DNA of 36,365 nt from Oscillospiraceae bacterium (GCA_015064295.1 SVSM01000015.1:1-36365); one strand, 5' to 3'. Numbered from the stretch's first letter, positions 23,815-31,906 are shown. The notes: generated from the letters alone by a model not told the origin. A program made the numbers and translations.

Positions 23815-23898
23815 TTGAAAATCATATTGATCCGATCCCCCAAGCTATTCTCCCCTCTGCTCCGTGTTCTGTTTGGCTTGACGCGCGGGGGAAAATAG
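23815..23898 (+). CDS. spoVM: Stage V sporulation protein SpoVM
   Basis: A 27-codon gene starts with TTG, 6 bases after AAAGGAG, and is followed by a strong terminator. The peptide begins MKIILIRSPK and ends LFGLTRGGK. It lines up without gaps with the 26-residue Bacillus SpoVM (MKFYTIKLPK...): MK at 1-2, Ile6, basic residue 7, Pro9, Lys10, Arg17 and Gly21 are shared. It keeps the amphipathic pattern with Pro9, which SpoVM needs to sense the curved forespore membrane and recruit SpoIVA for coat assembly. No longer in-frame start is possible with this ribosome site. Such a small gene is easily missed; the neighbours are sporulation genes, which supports the call. Confidence 0.82.
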   Translation: MKIILIRSPKLFSPLLRVLFGLTRGGK

Positions 23899-23908
23899 TC
23901 CGATCAAA

Positions 23909-23949
23909 AGGTCGGAGACGCGTTCATGCGTCTCCGACCTTTGTTTTTT
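23909..23949 (+). terminator. Intrinsic terminator after spoVM
   Basis: AGGTCGGAGACGC (23909-23921), loop GTTCAT, GCGTCTCCGACCT (23928-23940), perfect 13 bp, then a T-rich run to 23949. It ends the sleC-clpC-spoVM unit 10 bases after the last stop. Confidence 0.93.
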
Positions 23950-23967
23950 CGGCCGTCAGCCCTTCGG

Positions 23968-23996
23968 TTGACAAATCGGGGGTTTTGCGATATAAT
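23968..23996 (+). promoter_or_regulatory. Promoter of the leucine-rich lipoprotein gene
   Basis: TTGACA (23968-23973), a 17-base spacer and TATAAT (23991-23996), 33 bases before the ATG at 24030. Confidence 0.85.
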
Positions 23997-24029
23997 AAAA
24001 GGAGAATTTTTACGTTGAGGGAGCCTTTC

Positions 24030-25475
24030 ATGAAACGCTTGCTTGGTACGGTCTCCGCCCTGTTGCTCGGTCTTCTTTTGGTCGGGCTTTTGTCTGCGTG
24101 CAGCCGAGAGGACACGGGGCGCGTCCCCCCCTCCGATCCTGCAAACTTTATCTACGAGCAAAGCGGCGACCATATCGTTATCACCGGCTATTCCGGCGTT
24201 GAGGCCACCGTCTCCATTCCCGATACCATCGACGGACTTCCCGTCAAGGCCATCGCCGAAAATGCCTTCCGTGAGCTGACCGACCTGCAAAAGCTCTATC
24301 TTCCCGATTCGATCGAAACCATCGACCGCGCCTTCGCTTTTTGTCCCGAGCTTACCTACGTCTACCTGGGAGATGGTATCGTTTCTATGAAGGGCGCCTT
24401 CCGCGGCTGCGCCAAGCTGACCACCCTGGAGGGGCCGATGACCGCCAAGCATCTTGACGAGGCCTTCCTTGGCTGCTCCTCTCTGACCGCCGCCTCCATT
24501 CCCGCCGGGGCCGTCAGTGCCGATCGGGCCTTCGCCTCTTGTACCTCCCTAAAGGAGGTTACCATCGGCGAGGGGATCAAAGCGCTAACGCGGACCTTCG
24601 AAAACTGTTCCTCCCTTAAGGCCGCCGTCCTTCCCGCCTCCCTTACCGAGGCCGCCTTTACCTTTTCGGGGTGTATCTCTCTTACCGAGGTAACGGGTGG
24701 TGCCTCCCTTGCCGCCATGGAGGACACCTTTGAAAACTGCTCCCTTTTGACCTCGTTTACGCTGAGCGATCAACTGACCGTGATGAAGGGTGCCTTTGTG
24801 GGCTGTTCCTCCCTTGCCGAGGTCAAGAATCTGCCCGAGTCCCTGTCGGTCTATACTCCCTCCTTTACAGGATGTCGGTCTCTGACCTCCCTTCGGATTC
24901 CCCGCATCGAGGACACCGCTTCTCTTGCCGCCTATAACCCCATTCACGACGTGAGGGGATGTGAAAAGCTGAAAAGTCTGGTCATCCTTGCCGATTACGA
25001 GGTGCGCGAGGAGTTTTGCAAGGTATTTGCCGGCTGTCCCTCTCTGGAATCGGTCACTCTTCCCGACGACGTGGCCGCCGCCATGCTCCGCCTCTCCTAT
25101 ACCGTTGTGGATTCTGTCTTTGAAGGAACGAACAAAGAGCTTGACGCCGCTGTGAAGAAATGGAAAAAGGCGTCTGCCGCCCGGGAGACCAAGAATTACG
25201 CCTGGATTGACGGCGTCTCCTATACCCACGTCTACGGCGGCGACCTGGAAACCTTCAACATGGAGGAGCTGATGGCCGAGGTGGACATCCTCGCCTTTGA
25301 GCCCTTTGAGAAAACCTCCTATTGGTGCGGTTATCCCGAAGGGGGTACCCGCCAGGAGGATACCGTGGGGATTCAGCGCACCTACGTCTTCTCTCTCCGT
25401 ACCACGGGAAAGAACGACGGCACCCTCCCCGAAACCCTGACGCTCAACGGCTTCTCCTGCTCCGTGGGGGAGTAG
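24030..25475 (+). CDS. BspA-like leucine-rich-repeat lipoprotein
   Basis: The 481-residue protein has a lipoprotein signal (MKRLLGTVSALLLGLLLVGLLSAC, lipobox LSAC with Cys24). From about residue 45 to 370 it has LRR_5/BspA-type repeats such as CSSLTAASIPAGAV, CTSLKEVTIGEG and CSLLTSFTLSDQ, each about 22-23 residues with a Cys-Ser/Thr-x-Leu core. A C-terminal domain (about 390-481) contains YAWIDGVSYTHVYGG and has no repeats. Such proteins lie on the cell surface and may bind host or other polymers; the ligand is unknown. ATG 24030 has a GAGGGA ribosome site. It stands alone with its own promoter and has a repeat copy right after the stop. Confidence 0.88.
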   Translation: MKRLLGTVSALLLGLLLVGLLSACSREDTGRVPPSDPANFIYEQSGDHIVITGYSGVEATVSIPDTIDGLPVKAIAENAFRELTDLQKLYLPDSIETIDRAFAFCPELTYVYLGDGIVSMKGAFRGCAKLTTLEGPMTAKHLDEAFLGCSSLTAASIPAGAVSADRAFASCTSLKEVTIGEGIKALTRTFENCSSLKAAVLPASLTEAAFTFSGCISLTEVTGGASLAAMEDTFENCSLLTSFTLSDQLTVMKGAFVGCSSLAEVKNLPESLSVYTPSFTGCRSLTSLRIPRIEDTASLAAYNPIHDVRGCEKLKSLVILADYEVREEFCKVFAGCPSLESVTLPDDVAAAMLRLSYTVVDSVFEGTNKELDAAVKKWKKASAARETKNYAWIDGVSYTHVYGGDLETFNMEELMAEVDILAFEPFEKTSYWCGYPEGGTRQEDTVGIQRTYVFSLRTTGKNDGTLPETLTLNGFSCSVGE

Positions 25476-25480
25476 GAAAG

Positions 25481-25582
25481 GGAATGCGCAGGGGCTCCGC
25501 CCCAAACCCCGCCAAGAAACTTTTTGAAAAAAGTTTCTTGGAACTTCAAAAACTTTTGATGGCGAAAAACTGCGTTTTTCGC
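25481..25582 (+). repeat. 3'-end hairpin repeat, copy 4
   Basis: It begins 6 bases after the lipoprotein stop. GGGGC/GCCCC (25491-25503), a perfect 14-bp stem CCAAGAAACTTTTT (25512-25525 with 25528-25541), linker, then GCGAAAAAC/GTTTTTCGC (25562-25582). It is very close to copy 1. Confidence 0.82.
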
Positions 25583-25608
25583 AAACAGAGTATATCAGTA
25601 AACACAAA

Positions 25609-25652
25609 AGGCTTTCCCTACCGATTTGGTAAAGGAAAGCCTCTGTTTCTTT
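25609..25652. terminator. Terminator hairpin between repeat copies 4 and 5
   Basis: AGGCTTTCC (25609-25617) pairs with GGAAAGCCT (25634-25642), with an inner TACC/GGTA pairing and a T-rich run to 25652 on the right; A residues flank it on the left. Outer CAGAG/CTCTG pairing is also possible. Confidence 0.75.
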
Positions 25653-25654
25653 TC

Positions 25655-25781
25655 CGCCGAAAACGCAGATAATTTGCGTAGCAAATTTTCTGCTGGTTTT
25701 ACGGCCATTCAAGTTCTTGGAGGGTCGAGGGGGACTTCTCCGAAAGAAGTCCCCCTCGCGGGGTGTGGGGCAGAGCCCCAC
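25655..25781 (-). repeat. 3'-end hairpin repeat, copy 5 (inverted, expanded stem)
   Basis: Read on minus: GTGGGGC/GCCCCAC (25781-25765), GAGGGGGACTTC/GAAGTCCCCCTC (25757-25727), linker, then a long imperfect stem (25704-25655) that keeps GCCG...CGGC ends but has an inserted AATTTGC-GTA-GCAAATT core. Copies 4 and 5 with the terminator fill the 370-base gap between the lipoprotein and rpsU; no CDS is seen there. Confidence 0.8.
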
Positions 25782-25805
25782 ATCATCCGCATCCCCTAAC
25801 TCATC

Positions 25806-25833
25806 AAAAAAGAGCAGGTCAATGACCTGCTCT
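25806..25833 (-). terminator. Intrinsic terminator of rpsU
   Basis: On the minus strand AGAGCAGGT (25833-25825), 5-base loop, ACCTGCTCT (25819-25811), then five T (25810-25806). It starts 12 bases after the rpsU stop. Confidence 0.88.
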
Positions 25834-25845
25834 TCTTCTTTGGAA

Positions 25846-26022
25846 TTACTTGTACTTGCGCTTACGAGCCGCTTCGGCCTTCTTCTTGCGCTTTACGCTG
25901 GGCTTCTCATAGCACTCTCTCTTGCGGAGCTCAGCGAGAACGCCTGATCTCTGACACTGTCTCTTAAATCTGCGGAGAGCGCTGTCAAGAGATTCGTTTT
26001 CTTTTACTCTTACTTCTGCCAT
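25846..26022 (-). CDS. rpsU: 30S ribosomal protein S21
   Basis: The 58-residue basic protein reads [20 protein letters not shown], then a [20 protein letters not shown] segment and a Lys/Arg-rich end ([15 protein letters not shown]). That is the standard S21 layout. S21 binds the 30S platform near the anti-SD and helps initiation. ATG 26022 is the family start; the upstream GGGAGGGATAG gives the ribosome site. It has its own consensus promoter 56 bases upstream and a clean terminator, and it follows leuS in the same direction, so read-through from the long operon may add to expression. Confidence 0.97.
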   Translation of the reverse strand: MAEVRVKENESLDSALRRFKRQCQRSGVLAELRKRECYEKPSVKRKKKAEAARKRKYK

Positions 26023-26077
26023 ATCTATCCCTCCCCTCGCACGTAAGCAAAGAGAATTCTTTCAAATTCCTCTTGTT

Positions 26078-26106
26078 ATTATACCGCATATCTTTCGATA
26101 TGTCAA
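26078..26106 (-). promoter_or_regulatory. Promoter of rpsU
   Basis: TTGACA (26106-26101), a 17-base spacer and TATAAT (26083-26078), consensus on the minus strand, in the 122-base gap after leuS. Confidence 0.87.
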
Positions 26107-26144
26107 GTAAAACTTTTCAATATCGGAAAATTTTTCTGAAAAAG

Positions 26145-28547
26145 TCAGCGAACCACGAAATTGACCAGCTTATTGGGAACGAAGATCTCCTTCACGATCT
26201 GCTTTCCGTCAAGGAAGGGCTTGACCTTTTCGACCTCCTTGGCCTTGGCAAGGACGGCATCCTTATCGTCGTCGGCGTTGACGGTTACGGTACCGCGAAG
26301 CTTACCGAGGACCTGAACGGCGTACTCAACGGTAGCGTCCACCGTCTTGGCCTCGTCCCACTTGGGCCACTCGGCAGCCGAGACAAAGCCCTTTCCGCCG
26401 AGGCTCTCCCAAATCTCCTCGCAAATGTGAGGCGTGAAAGGGGCCAGGAGGCGCACGAAGATGCCAAGCTCGTCACGAGTGAGTCTGCCCTCGTCGTAGA
26501 TAGCGTTGATAAGGATCATCAGCTGGGCGATGGCGGTATTGAACTTCATCGCCTCGATATCCTCCGACACCTTCTTGATGGTCTTGTGGAAGACGGTTTC
26601 AAGCCCCGGCGTCACGCCCTCGCCCTTGACCAGATCGGGGAGTCCTGCGGTACGGTCAAGGAAGCGGCGGCAGCCCTTCATGCTGTTTTCGTTCCAGGGA
26701 GCGGCCTGCTCGTAGTCACCCATAAAGAGGACGTAGAGACGGAGGGTGTCGGCACCGCTTTCGTCGACAACGGTATTGGGATCCACCACGTTGCCCTTAC
26801 TCTTACTCATCTTCTCGCCGTCGGGGCCGAGGATCAGGCCCTGGGCGGTACGCTTGGCGTAGGGCTCGCGGACCGGCACGTAGCCCTGATCGTAAAGGAA
26901 GCGGTGCCAGAAGCGGGAGTAGATCATGTGACGGGTCACGTGCTCCATACCGCCGTTGTACCAGTCCACCGGCATCCAGTACTTGAGCTTATCGGGATCG
27001 GCAAAGACCTTGTCGTTATGGGGATCGATATAACGGAGGAAGTACCAGGACGAGCCGGCCCACTGAGGCATGGTGTCGGTCTCGCGCTTGGCGTCGTGAC
27101 CGCACTTGGGGCACTTACACTGCACGAAGGAATCGATCTTGGCAAGAGGGCTTTCACCGTCGGAGCCGGGCTGGAAGTTATCCACGGGAGGAAGCCGCAG
27201 AGGAAGCTCTTCGTAGGGAACAGGAACGATGCCGCAGACGGGACAGTGAACGATCGGGATCGGCTCGCCCCAGTAGCGCTGACGGTTAAAGGCCCAGTCC
27301 TTCATCTTGAACTGTACGCCCTTTTCACCGATGCCCTTTTCGCCGAGGAAGGTGAGCATCTTCTCAATGGCGTCCTTCTTGTTGGTGATACCGTTAAGGA
27401 TACCGGAGTTGACCATCTCGCCGTCGCCGGTGTAGGCCTCCTTCTCGATATCGCCGCCCTTGATGACCTCCACGATGTCGATACCGAACTTCTTGGCGAA
27501 GTCGTAGTCACGGCTGTCGTGGGCGGGCACGGCCATGATCGCGCCGGTGCCGTAGCCCATCATGACGTAGTCGGAGATGTAGATGGGGATCTCTTTTTCG
27601 GTGATGGGATTGATGGCGGTCAGGCCCTCGATCCGCACACCGGTCTTATCCTTCACCAGCTGGGTCCGCTCGAACTCGCTCTTCTTGGCGCACTCGGCCT
27701 TGTAGGCATCGAGGGCGTCTATGTTGGCGATCTTGTGGCGGTTGGCCTCGATCATGGGATGCTCGGGAGCGATGACCATGAAGGTCACGCCGTAGAGGGT
27801 ATCGGGGCGGGTGGTGTAGATACGGAGGGTCTCGTCGATGCCCTTCACGGTGAAGTTCACAAAGGCGCCGGTGGACTTACCGATCCAGTTTTCCTGCTGC
27901 AGACGGACGTTGGGGAGGTAATCCACCTCGTCAAGGCCCTGCAAGAGCTTATCGGCGTACTCGGTGATGCGGAGGTACCAGACCTCCTTGGTCTTCTGGA
28001 CGATGTCGCTGTGGCAGATGTCGCACTTGCCGCCCTGGGAGTCCTCGTTTGACAGGACGACCTTACAGGAGGGGCAGTAGTTGACCAGGGTCTTGTCACG
28101 GAAGACGAGACCGTTCTCGTACATCTTGAGGAAGATCCACTGGGTCCACTTGTAGTAGTCCTCCTCGGTGGTGTCGATGACCTTCGACCAGTCGAAGGAG
28201 AAGCCGACCCGCTTTAATTGGCTGGTGAACTTCTTGATGTTGTTGTCGGTCACCTGACGGGGGTGAACGCCGGTCTTGATAGCGGTGTTCTCGGTGGGCA
28301 GACCATAGGCATCAAAGCCGATGGGGAACAGGACGTTATAGCCCTCCATGCGGCGCTTGCGGGATACCACCTCCAGGCCGGAGTAGGCCTTGATGTGGCC
28401 CACGTGCATACCCGAGCCGGAGGGATAGGGGAACTCTACCAGCGAGTAGAACTTCTTCTTGCTATGGTCCTCCGAGGCCTCGAAGAGCTTGGCCTCCTCC
28501 CATCTGTCCTGCCACTTTTTGTCGATTCTTGCGTGTTCGTATTTCAT
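26145..28547 (-). CDS. leuS: Leucyl-tRNA synthetase
   Basis: This class I synthetase charges tRNA-Leu. The 800-residue protein has the HIGH motif as HVGH in PYPSGSGMHVGHIKAYS near residue 40-55 and a zinc-type CPSCKVVLSNEDSQGGKCDIC segment near 155-180. The editing (CP1) domain has TTRPDTLYGVTFMV near 245 and YGTGAIMAVPAHD near 335. The KMSKS loop is GEKMSKSKGN near 577, and a C-terminal anticodon and tail domain follows. Length is normal for a bacterial LeuRS. It starts 37 bases after rsfS, with an AGAAGGA site, as the last gene of the long operon. No T-box precedes it here. Confidence 0.97.
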   Translation of the reverse strand: MKYEHARIDKKWQDRWEEAKLFEASEDHSKKKFYSLVEFPYPSGSGMHVGHIKAYSGLEVVSRKRRMEGYNVLFPIGFDAYGLPTENTAIKTGVHPRQVTDNNIKKFTSQLKRVGFSFDWSKVIDTTEEDYYKWTQWIFLKMYENGLVFRDKTLVNYCPSCKVVLSNEDSQGGKCDICHSDIVQKTKEVWYLRITEYADKLLQGLDEVDYLPNVRLQQENWIGKSTGAFVNFTVKGIDETLRIYTTRPDTLYGVTFMVIAPEHPMIEANRHKIANIDALDAYKAECAKKSEFERTQLVKDKTGVRIEGLTAINPITEKEIPIYISDYVMMGYGTGAIMAVPAHDSRDYDFAKKFGIDIVEVIKGGDIEKEAYTGDGEMVNSGILNGITNKKDAIEKMLTFLGEKGIGEKGVQFKMKDWAFNRQRYWGEPIPIVHCPVCGIVPVPYEELPLRLPPVDNFQPGSDGESPLAKIDSFVQCKCPKCGHDAKRETDTMPQWAGSSWYFLRYIDPHNDKVFADPDKLKYWMPVDWYNGGMEHVTRHMIYSRFWHRFLYDQGYVPVREPYAKRTAQGLILGPDGEKMSKSKGNVVDPNTVVDESGADTLRLYVLFMGDYEQAAPWNENSMKGCRRFLDRTAGLPDLVKGEGVTPGLETVFHKTIKKVSEDIEAMKFNTAIAQLMILINAIYDEGRLTRDELGIFVRLLAPFTPHICEEIWESLGGKGFVSAAEWPKWDEAKTVDATVEYAVQVLGKLRGTVTVNADDDKDAVLAKAKEVEKVKPFLDGKQIVKEIFVPNKLVNFVVR

Positions 28548-28584
28548 ATTCTGTTCCTTCTTCTCAGAATGTATTGTCTTGTCC

Positions 28585-28959
28585 TTAATCCTCGGTCAGC
28601 AGGTGGGAGATGTCCACCTCTTCGGCCTCGTTCCACAGCTTTTCCAGATTGTAGTACTGTCTTGCCTCGGTATGGAAGACGTGCACCAGCACCGAGGAGT
28701 AGTCCAGCAGCACCCACAGGGCGCTTTCTCTGCCCTCCACTCTGGCGGGCTCAATGCCCTCCAGTCCCAGCTTATACTCCACCTCGTCGCCGAGGGCGCG
28801 GGTCTGGGTATTGGAGTTACCGGTGCAGATGACGAAATAGTCGGCCAGCACCGTCTTGTCGGCCACGTGGAGCAGCTTGATGCCGCCTGCCTTTTTCATA
28901 TCCAGGATGGTGACCACCTTTTCGGCCAAGGCCTTGGGGTCGTGTCGTAAATCTTCCAT
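28585..28959 (-). CDS. rsfS: Ribosomal silencing factor RsfS
   Basis: RsfS binds L14 and blocks subunit joining under starvation. The 124-residue protein has the family core: KKAGGIKLLHVADKTVLADYFVICTGNSNTQTRALGDEVEYKL, in pieces from residue 22. WVLLDYSSVLVHVFHTEARQYYNLEKLW follows near 82-109. It sits between the LCP gene and leuS, the usual clostridial place after nadD and yqeK. ATG 28959 has GAAAGGAA upstream. Confidence 0.95.
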   Translation of the reverse strand: MEDLRHDPKALAEKVVTILDMKKAGGIKLLHVADKTVLADYFVICTGNSNTQTRALGDEVEYKLGLEGIEPARVEGRESALWVLLDYSSVLVHVFHTEARQYYNLEKLWNEAEEVDISHLLTED

Positions 28960-28989
28960 ACAGATGGTTTCCTTTCGTTTGGTACAAGG

Positions 28990-30060
28990 TTATTGGGAAC
29001 GAACGGCAATGGAAAGGCCGTTCTCGGTAATGGCCTCGGCATCGGGGAGAGGCTTCGCCTCGTAGGGACGGCCGTAGAGCCCGAGGATCTCATCGTTATC
29101 ACGCCCGCAAAAGAAGCGATTGGGATCAAATCCCGCCTCCGTGGGCTTAAAATACGCCACCGTCAAGAGCTGCATCCCCTCCCGATTCAAGACGTAGTAG
29201 CGCCCCGTGCTTGTGATCTCGCCGGGAGCGGTCATCATGCGGATGGCAGACAGGGGGATCGACAGGGCCGTCGCGGCAACACCGGGCAGCTCCTCTACGC
29301 CAAGGGAGGTGACGGTATGGGTCAGCATCGTCTCCCCCACCGACAGGATCGTAGGGAGAGTCAAGCCCTCCTGCACCCGCTTGATAAAGGCGGCAAGGAA
29401 AAGTTTTTGGGCGTCCACACGGCCGAGGTCGGCCCGGACGTATCCGGCGCGGTAGCGGATGAACTGCTCGGCCATGGCGCCGTCAAGGACCTGATTGCCC
29501 TTTTTCAAGTGGATATGAAGCCCCTGCTCGGGATCGTCGTAATCCAGATCGCAGGGCACCTCCATAGGCACGCCGCCAATGGCGTCCACCGTCTCCCGAA
29601 ATGCCTTAAGGTCCATTAGGACGTATTCGTCAATGGCAACGCCGAGATGCTCCGACAGCAGGGCAGTCAGGCGGGTAAGCGCCTTTTGCTCGGGGTTTTT
29701 CTTCGTTTCCTTACGGCAGGCAGAAAGCAGCCGTCCGTAAAGGGAATTCAGCTTCACAAGCCGCCCGTCATAGGCGGTGACGGTGTCTCGGGGAAGCTGC
29801 AGCACCGTAGCCTTACCTCCCTTTCCGTCAAGACGGCACAGGAGCATGACGTCGGTATTGCTTCCCACGGCGTCCTTTCCCAGGATCAAAACCGTTTTGT
29901 CGACCTTGGGAATCAGCGGGGCCATCGTCGGCAGACTGTCCTCCCCCCGCGCACGGTCAAGGAGGATCGCCGACAGGATCAGGGTGAGCGAGATCAGACA
30001 CGCCCACAGGATCCCGTAAAGAAGCTGTTTTCTTTGTCTTCGTCCGGAGTACCGCTTCAT
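28990..30060 (-). CDS. LytR-CpsA-Psr (LCP) family wall-polymer transferase
   Basis: LCP enzymes move polymers from undecaprenyl carriers to peptidoglycan outside the membrane. The 356-residue protein has a basic N-terminus, one membrane helix (about 13-35) and an outside LCP domain. NTDVMLLCRLD near 68, LQLPRDTVTAY with the key Arg near 90, and KLNSLYG follow. Also present are DAIGGVPMEV near 164 and FIRYRAGYVRADLGRVDAQKLFL near 205-230. Its start follows the yqeK stop directly (TAAATG). Together with the TagO-like gene elsewhere in the window it fits cell-surface polymer attachment, but the two are not linked. Confidence 0.9.
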   Translation of the reverse strand: MKRYSGRRQRKQLLYGILWACLISLTLILSAILLDRARGEDSLPTMAPLIPKVDKTVLILGKDAVGSNTDVMLLCRLDGKGGKATVLQLPRDTVTAYDGRLVKLNSLYGRLLSACRKETKKNPEQKALTRLTALLSEHLGVAIDEYVLMDLKAFRETVDAIGGVPMEVPCDLDYDDPEQGLHIHLKKGNQVLDGAMAEQFIRYRAGYVRADLGRVDAQKLFLAAFIKRVQEGLTLPTILSVGETMLTHTVTSLGVEELPGVAATALSIPLSAIRMMTAPGEITSTGRYYVLNREGMQLLTVAYFKPTEAGFDPNRFFCGRDNDEILGLYGRPYEAKPLPDAEAITENGLSIAVRSQ

Positions 30061-30669
30061 TTACCGACCCTCCTGCGACACGAGGAAGTTCCGAGCCGCT
30101 ACGGTGTCGGGATGAATGGGACATCGCAGCTTAAGAAGATCGGAGATCGTCATGTCGAAGGACAGGATCAGGGTATCGTGTAAAACCGTTTGGGGATCGC
30201 CTTCCTCCAGACGGCCGTAAAAATACTGCCGCAGGGTAACGCAGTCGGGGAAGGTACGGGTGGGCTCGATATAATCGGCAAGATAGAGCAGCTTTTCAAG
30301 CAGCGTCATATCCGCCCGCCCCGTGGTGTGGAAGCGGATGGCGGTAAAGACCTCGTCGTCCACCTCCTCGGGGAAATGCTCACGGGCATAGTAGGCGCCT
30401 GTCAAGGCGTGAAGCGTCTTTTCGGAGAGGAGAAAGGACTCGTCCACTGTCCGGCCGAGAGTTTCCATATAGGAAAGGTGCTCGCCCTTTGAAAAATGTT
30501 TGGTAATATCGTGAAGAATGGCGGCGGTGACCAGCTGCTCGGTCTTCTTTTCATCGAGGGAAAAGATCTGCGCCAGCCGCAGGCATTCCTCCTCGGTACC
30601 GAGAATATGGGGGATCCGTCGCTCCCGCACCGTAGTCTTCATCTCGTTTCGGATCATTTCACGTGTCAT
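30061..30669 (-). CDS. yqeK: YqeK-type HD hydrolase (probable symmetrical Ap4A hydrolase)
   Basis: The 202-residue HD-domain protein has H in RIPHILGTEEE near 20, the HD pair in TAAILHDITKHF near 53-54, and LHALTGAYYAREHF near 87 plus TAIRFHTTGRADMTLLEKLLYLADYIEPTR near 110-138. That layout belongs to YqeK, which splits diadenosine tetraphosphate into two ADP. It overlaps nadD by 4 bases (ATGA type) with GGGAGG just upstream, the usual nadD-yqeK pair. It directly precedes the LCP gene. Confidence 0.93.
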   Translation of the reverse strand: MTREMIRNEMKTTVRERRIPHILGTEEECLRLAQIFSLDEKKTEQLVTAAILHDITKHFSKGEHLSYMETLGRTVDESFLLSEKTLHALTGAYYAREHFPEEVDDEVFTAIRFHTTGRADMTLLEKLLYLADYIEPTRTFPDCVTLRQYFYGRLEEGDPQTVLHDTLILSFDMTISDLLKLRCPIHPDTVAARNFLVSQEGR

Positions 30670-31298
30670 GACATACCTCCCGCGGCAGGATTTCCGTAAA
30701 GACGGTGAGCCGCTATGTAGTCACACACGGAGGGGGGAACCAGGTGGGAGACGTTCCTTCCCTCACGGCAAAGGGTACGGATCTCGGTGGAGCTGATCTC
30801 CACAACGGGAGTATCCAGATGAATCACCTCGCCGCCGTAGACCTTGCGGTAATGCGCCGTCATGGCGGCGATCCGCGCCTCAGTTTCGGAGTCGGTATCC
30901 TCCCGACGGATATGTGCGATGCGGGCCAAGGAAAACACGATCTCGGGATGCTTCCAGCTGTCAAAGGTCAGAAACATATCGGTGCCGCACAGAAAGGTAA
31001 GGCGGGTATCGGGGGCGGTAAAATGAGTCAGCGTCTGATAGGTATAGCTGGTGCCGCCTTTTTGGATCTCGTAATCGGACACGGTGATCCGTCGGGGATT
31101 GTCCCGAAAGGCCAGCTTGGTCATGGCCAGGCGCTCGGCAGGATCGTCTCCCGGCGCCGCCTCCTTATGGGGAGGCAGGTAGGTGGGGATCACCAGAAGC
31201 TCATCCAGCTTGAAGGCATCGTAAAAGGCGTTGGCCGCCTCTACGTGACCGCGGTGAATGGGGGCAAAGGTGCCGCCGAAGATCCCGAGCTCAGTCAT
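30666..31298 (-). CDS. nadD: Nicotinate-nucleotide adenylyltransferase
   Basis: NadD makes deamido-NAD from nicotinate mononucleotide and ATP. The 210-residue Rossmann protein opens with GIFGGTFAPIHRGHVEAAN, the (T/H)xGH loop; the usual Asp after GGTF is Ala here. It has PTYLPPHKE near 37, the FLCGTDMFLTFDSWK segment near 100, and ISSTEIRTLCREG near 168. Length is typical. The ATG lies 8 bases inside the 3' end of rdgB, so translation is coupled, and it ends in a 4-base overlap with yqeK. Confidence 0.95.
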   Translation of the reverse strand: MTELGIFGGTFAPIHRGHVEAANAFYDAFKLDELLVIPTYLPPHKEAAPGDDPAERLAMTKLAFRDNPRRITVSDYEIQKGGTSYTYQTLTHFTAPDTRLTFLCGTDMFLTFDSWKHPEIVFSLARIAHIRREDTDSETEARIAAMTAHYRKVYGGEVIHLDTPVVEISSTEIRTLCREGRNVSHLVPPSVCDYIAAHRLYGNPAAGGMS

Positions 31299-31899
31299 GG
31301 CTCATCTCACGATAGCGTTCGGCAAACAGGCGCATGGCCTTGCCGCGGTGGCTGACGGCGTTCTTTTCCTCGGTGGTGATCTGCGCATAGGTCTTGTCAA
31401 GCTCCGGCAGGTAGAAAAGAGGATCATATCCGAAGCCGTCGTGGCCCCGCTCCTCCCGCAGAATGGTGCCGGGGCACTCTCCCCGCACGGTAAAATTCCG
31501 TTCGGGATGGTTCGGATCGACAAAGGCCACCACCGATACAAAGCGAGCGGTGCGCTCCCCGTCGGGCACGGCATCCAGCTCCCGTAAGAGCTTCTTGTTA
31601 TTGTTTTCGTCGTTACAGGGTTCCCCGGCAAAGCGTGCCGAATACACCCCCGGACGGCCCTCCAGGGCGTCTACCTCCAGCCCCGAATCGTCGGCGATGC
31701 CGCAATAGCCGAGGGCGGCGGGCACCGAGGCCTTGATCACGGCATTTTCCTCGAAGGTGGTGCCGTTTTCCTCGATGTCCCCCTCGTAACCGACGTCGGT
31801 AAGGGAGAGAAGCTCGATGTCGGTAATACCGCATCGGAGGAGAACCGCTTCGATCTCCTTGATCTTATGCTTGTTATGAGAGGCAAGTACCAGCTTCAT
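31291..31899 (-). CDS. rdgB: XTP/dITP diphosphatase (RdgB/HAM1 family)
   Basis: It hydrolyses ITP, dITP and XTP to their monophosphates to keep them out of nucleic acids. The 202-residue protein opens LVLASHNKHKIKEI, the nucleotide loop, and has FEENAVIKA near 46. The catalytic DDSGLEVDALEGRPGVYSARFAG lies near 65-87, GHDGFGYDPLFYLPE near 155 and NAVSHRGKAM near 184. ATG 31899 has GAGGTGA just upstream and fits the family start; the longer frame runs into ftsY. It follows ftsY by 7 bases. Confidence 0.95.
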   Translation of the reverse strand: MKLVLASHNKHKIKEIEAVLLRCGITDIELLSLTDVGYEGDIEENGTTFEENAVIKASVPAALGYCGIADDSGLEVDALEGRPGVYSARFAGEPCNDENNNKKLLRELDAVPDGERTARFVSVVAFVDPNHPERNFTVRGECPGTILREERGHDGFGYDPLFYLPELDKTYAQITTEEKNAVSHRGKAMRLFAERYREMSHD

Positions 31900-31906
31900 A
31901 TTCACC

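Noticed and set aside
26073-28052. 659-residue open frame on the plus strand opposite leuS
   Set aside because: It is the mirror of leuS, with a composition typical of antisense frames in GC-rich coding DNA (many Val, Gly, Leu, His) and no motif. leuS is certain.
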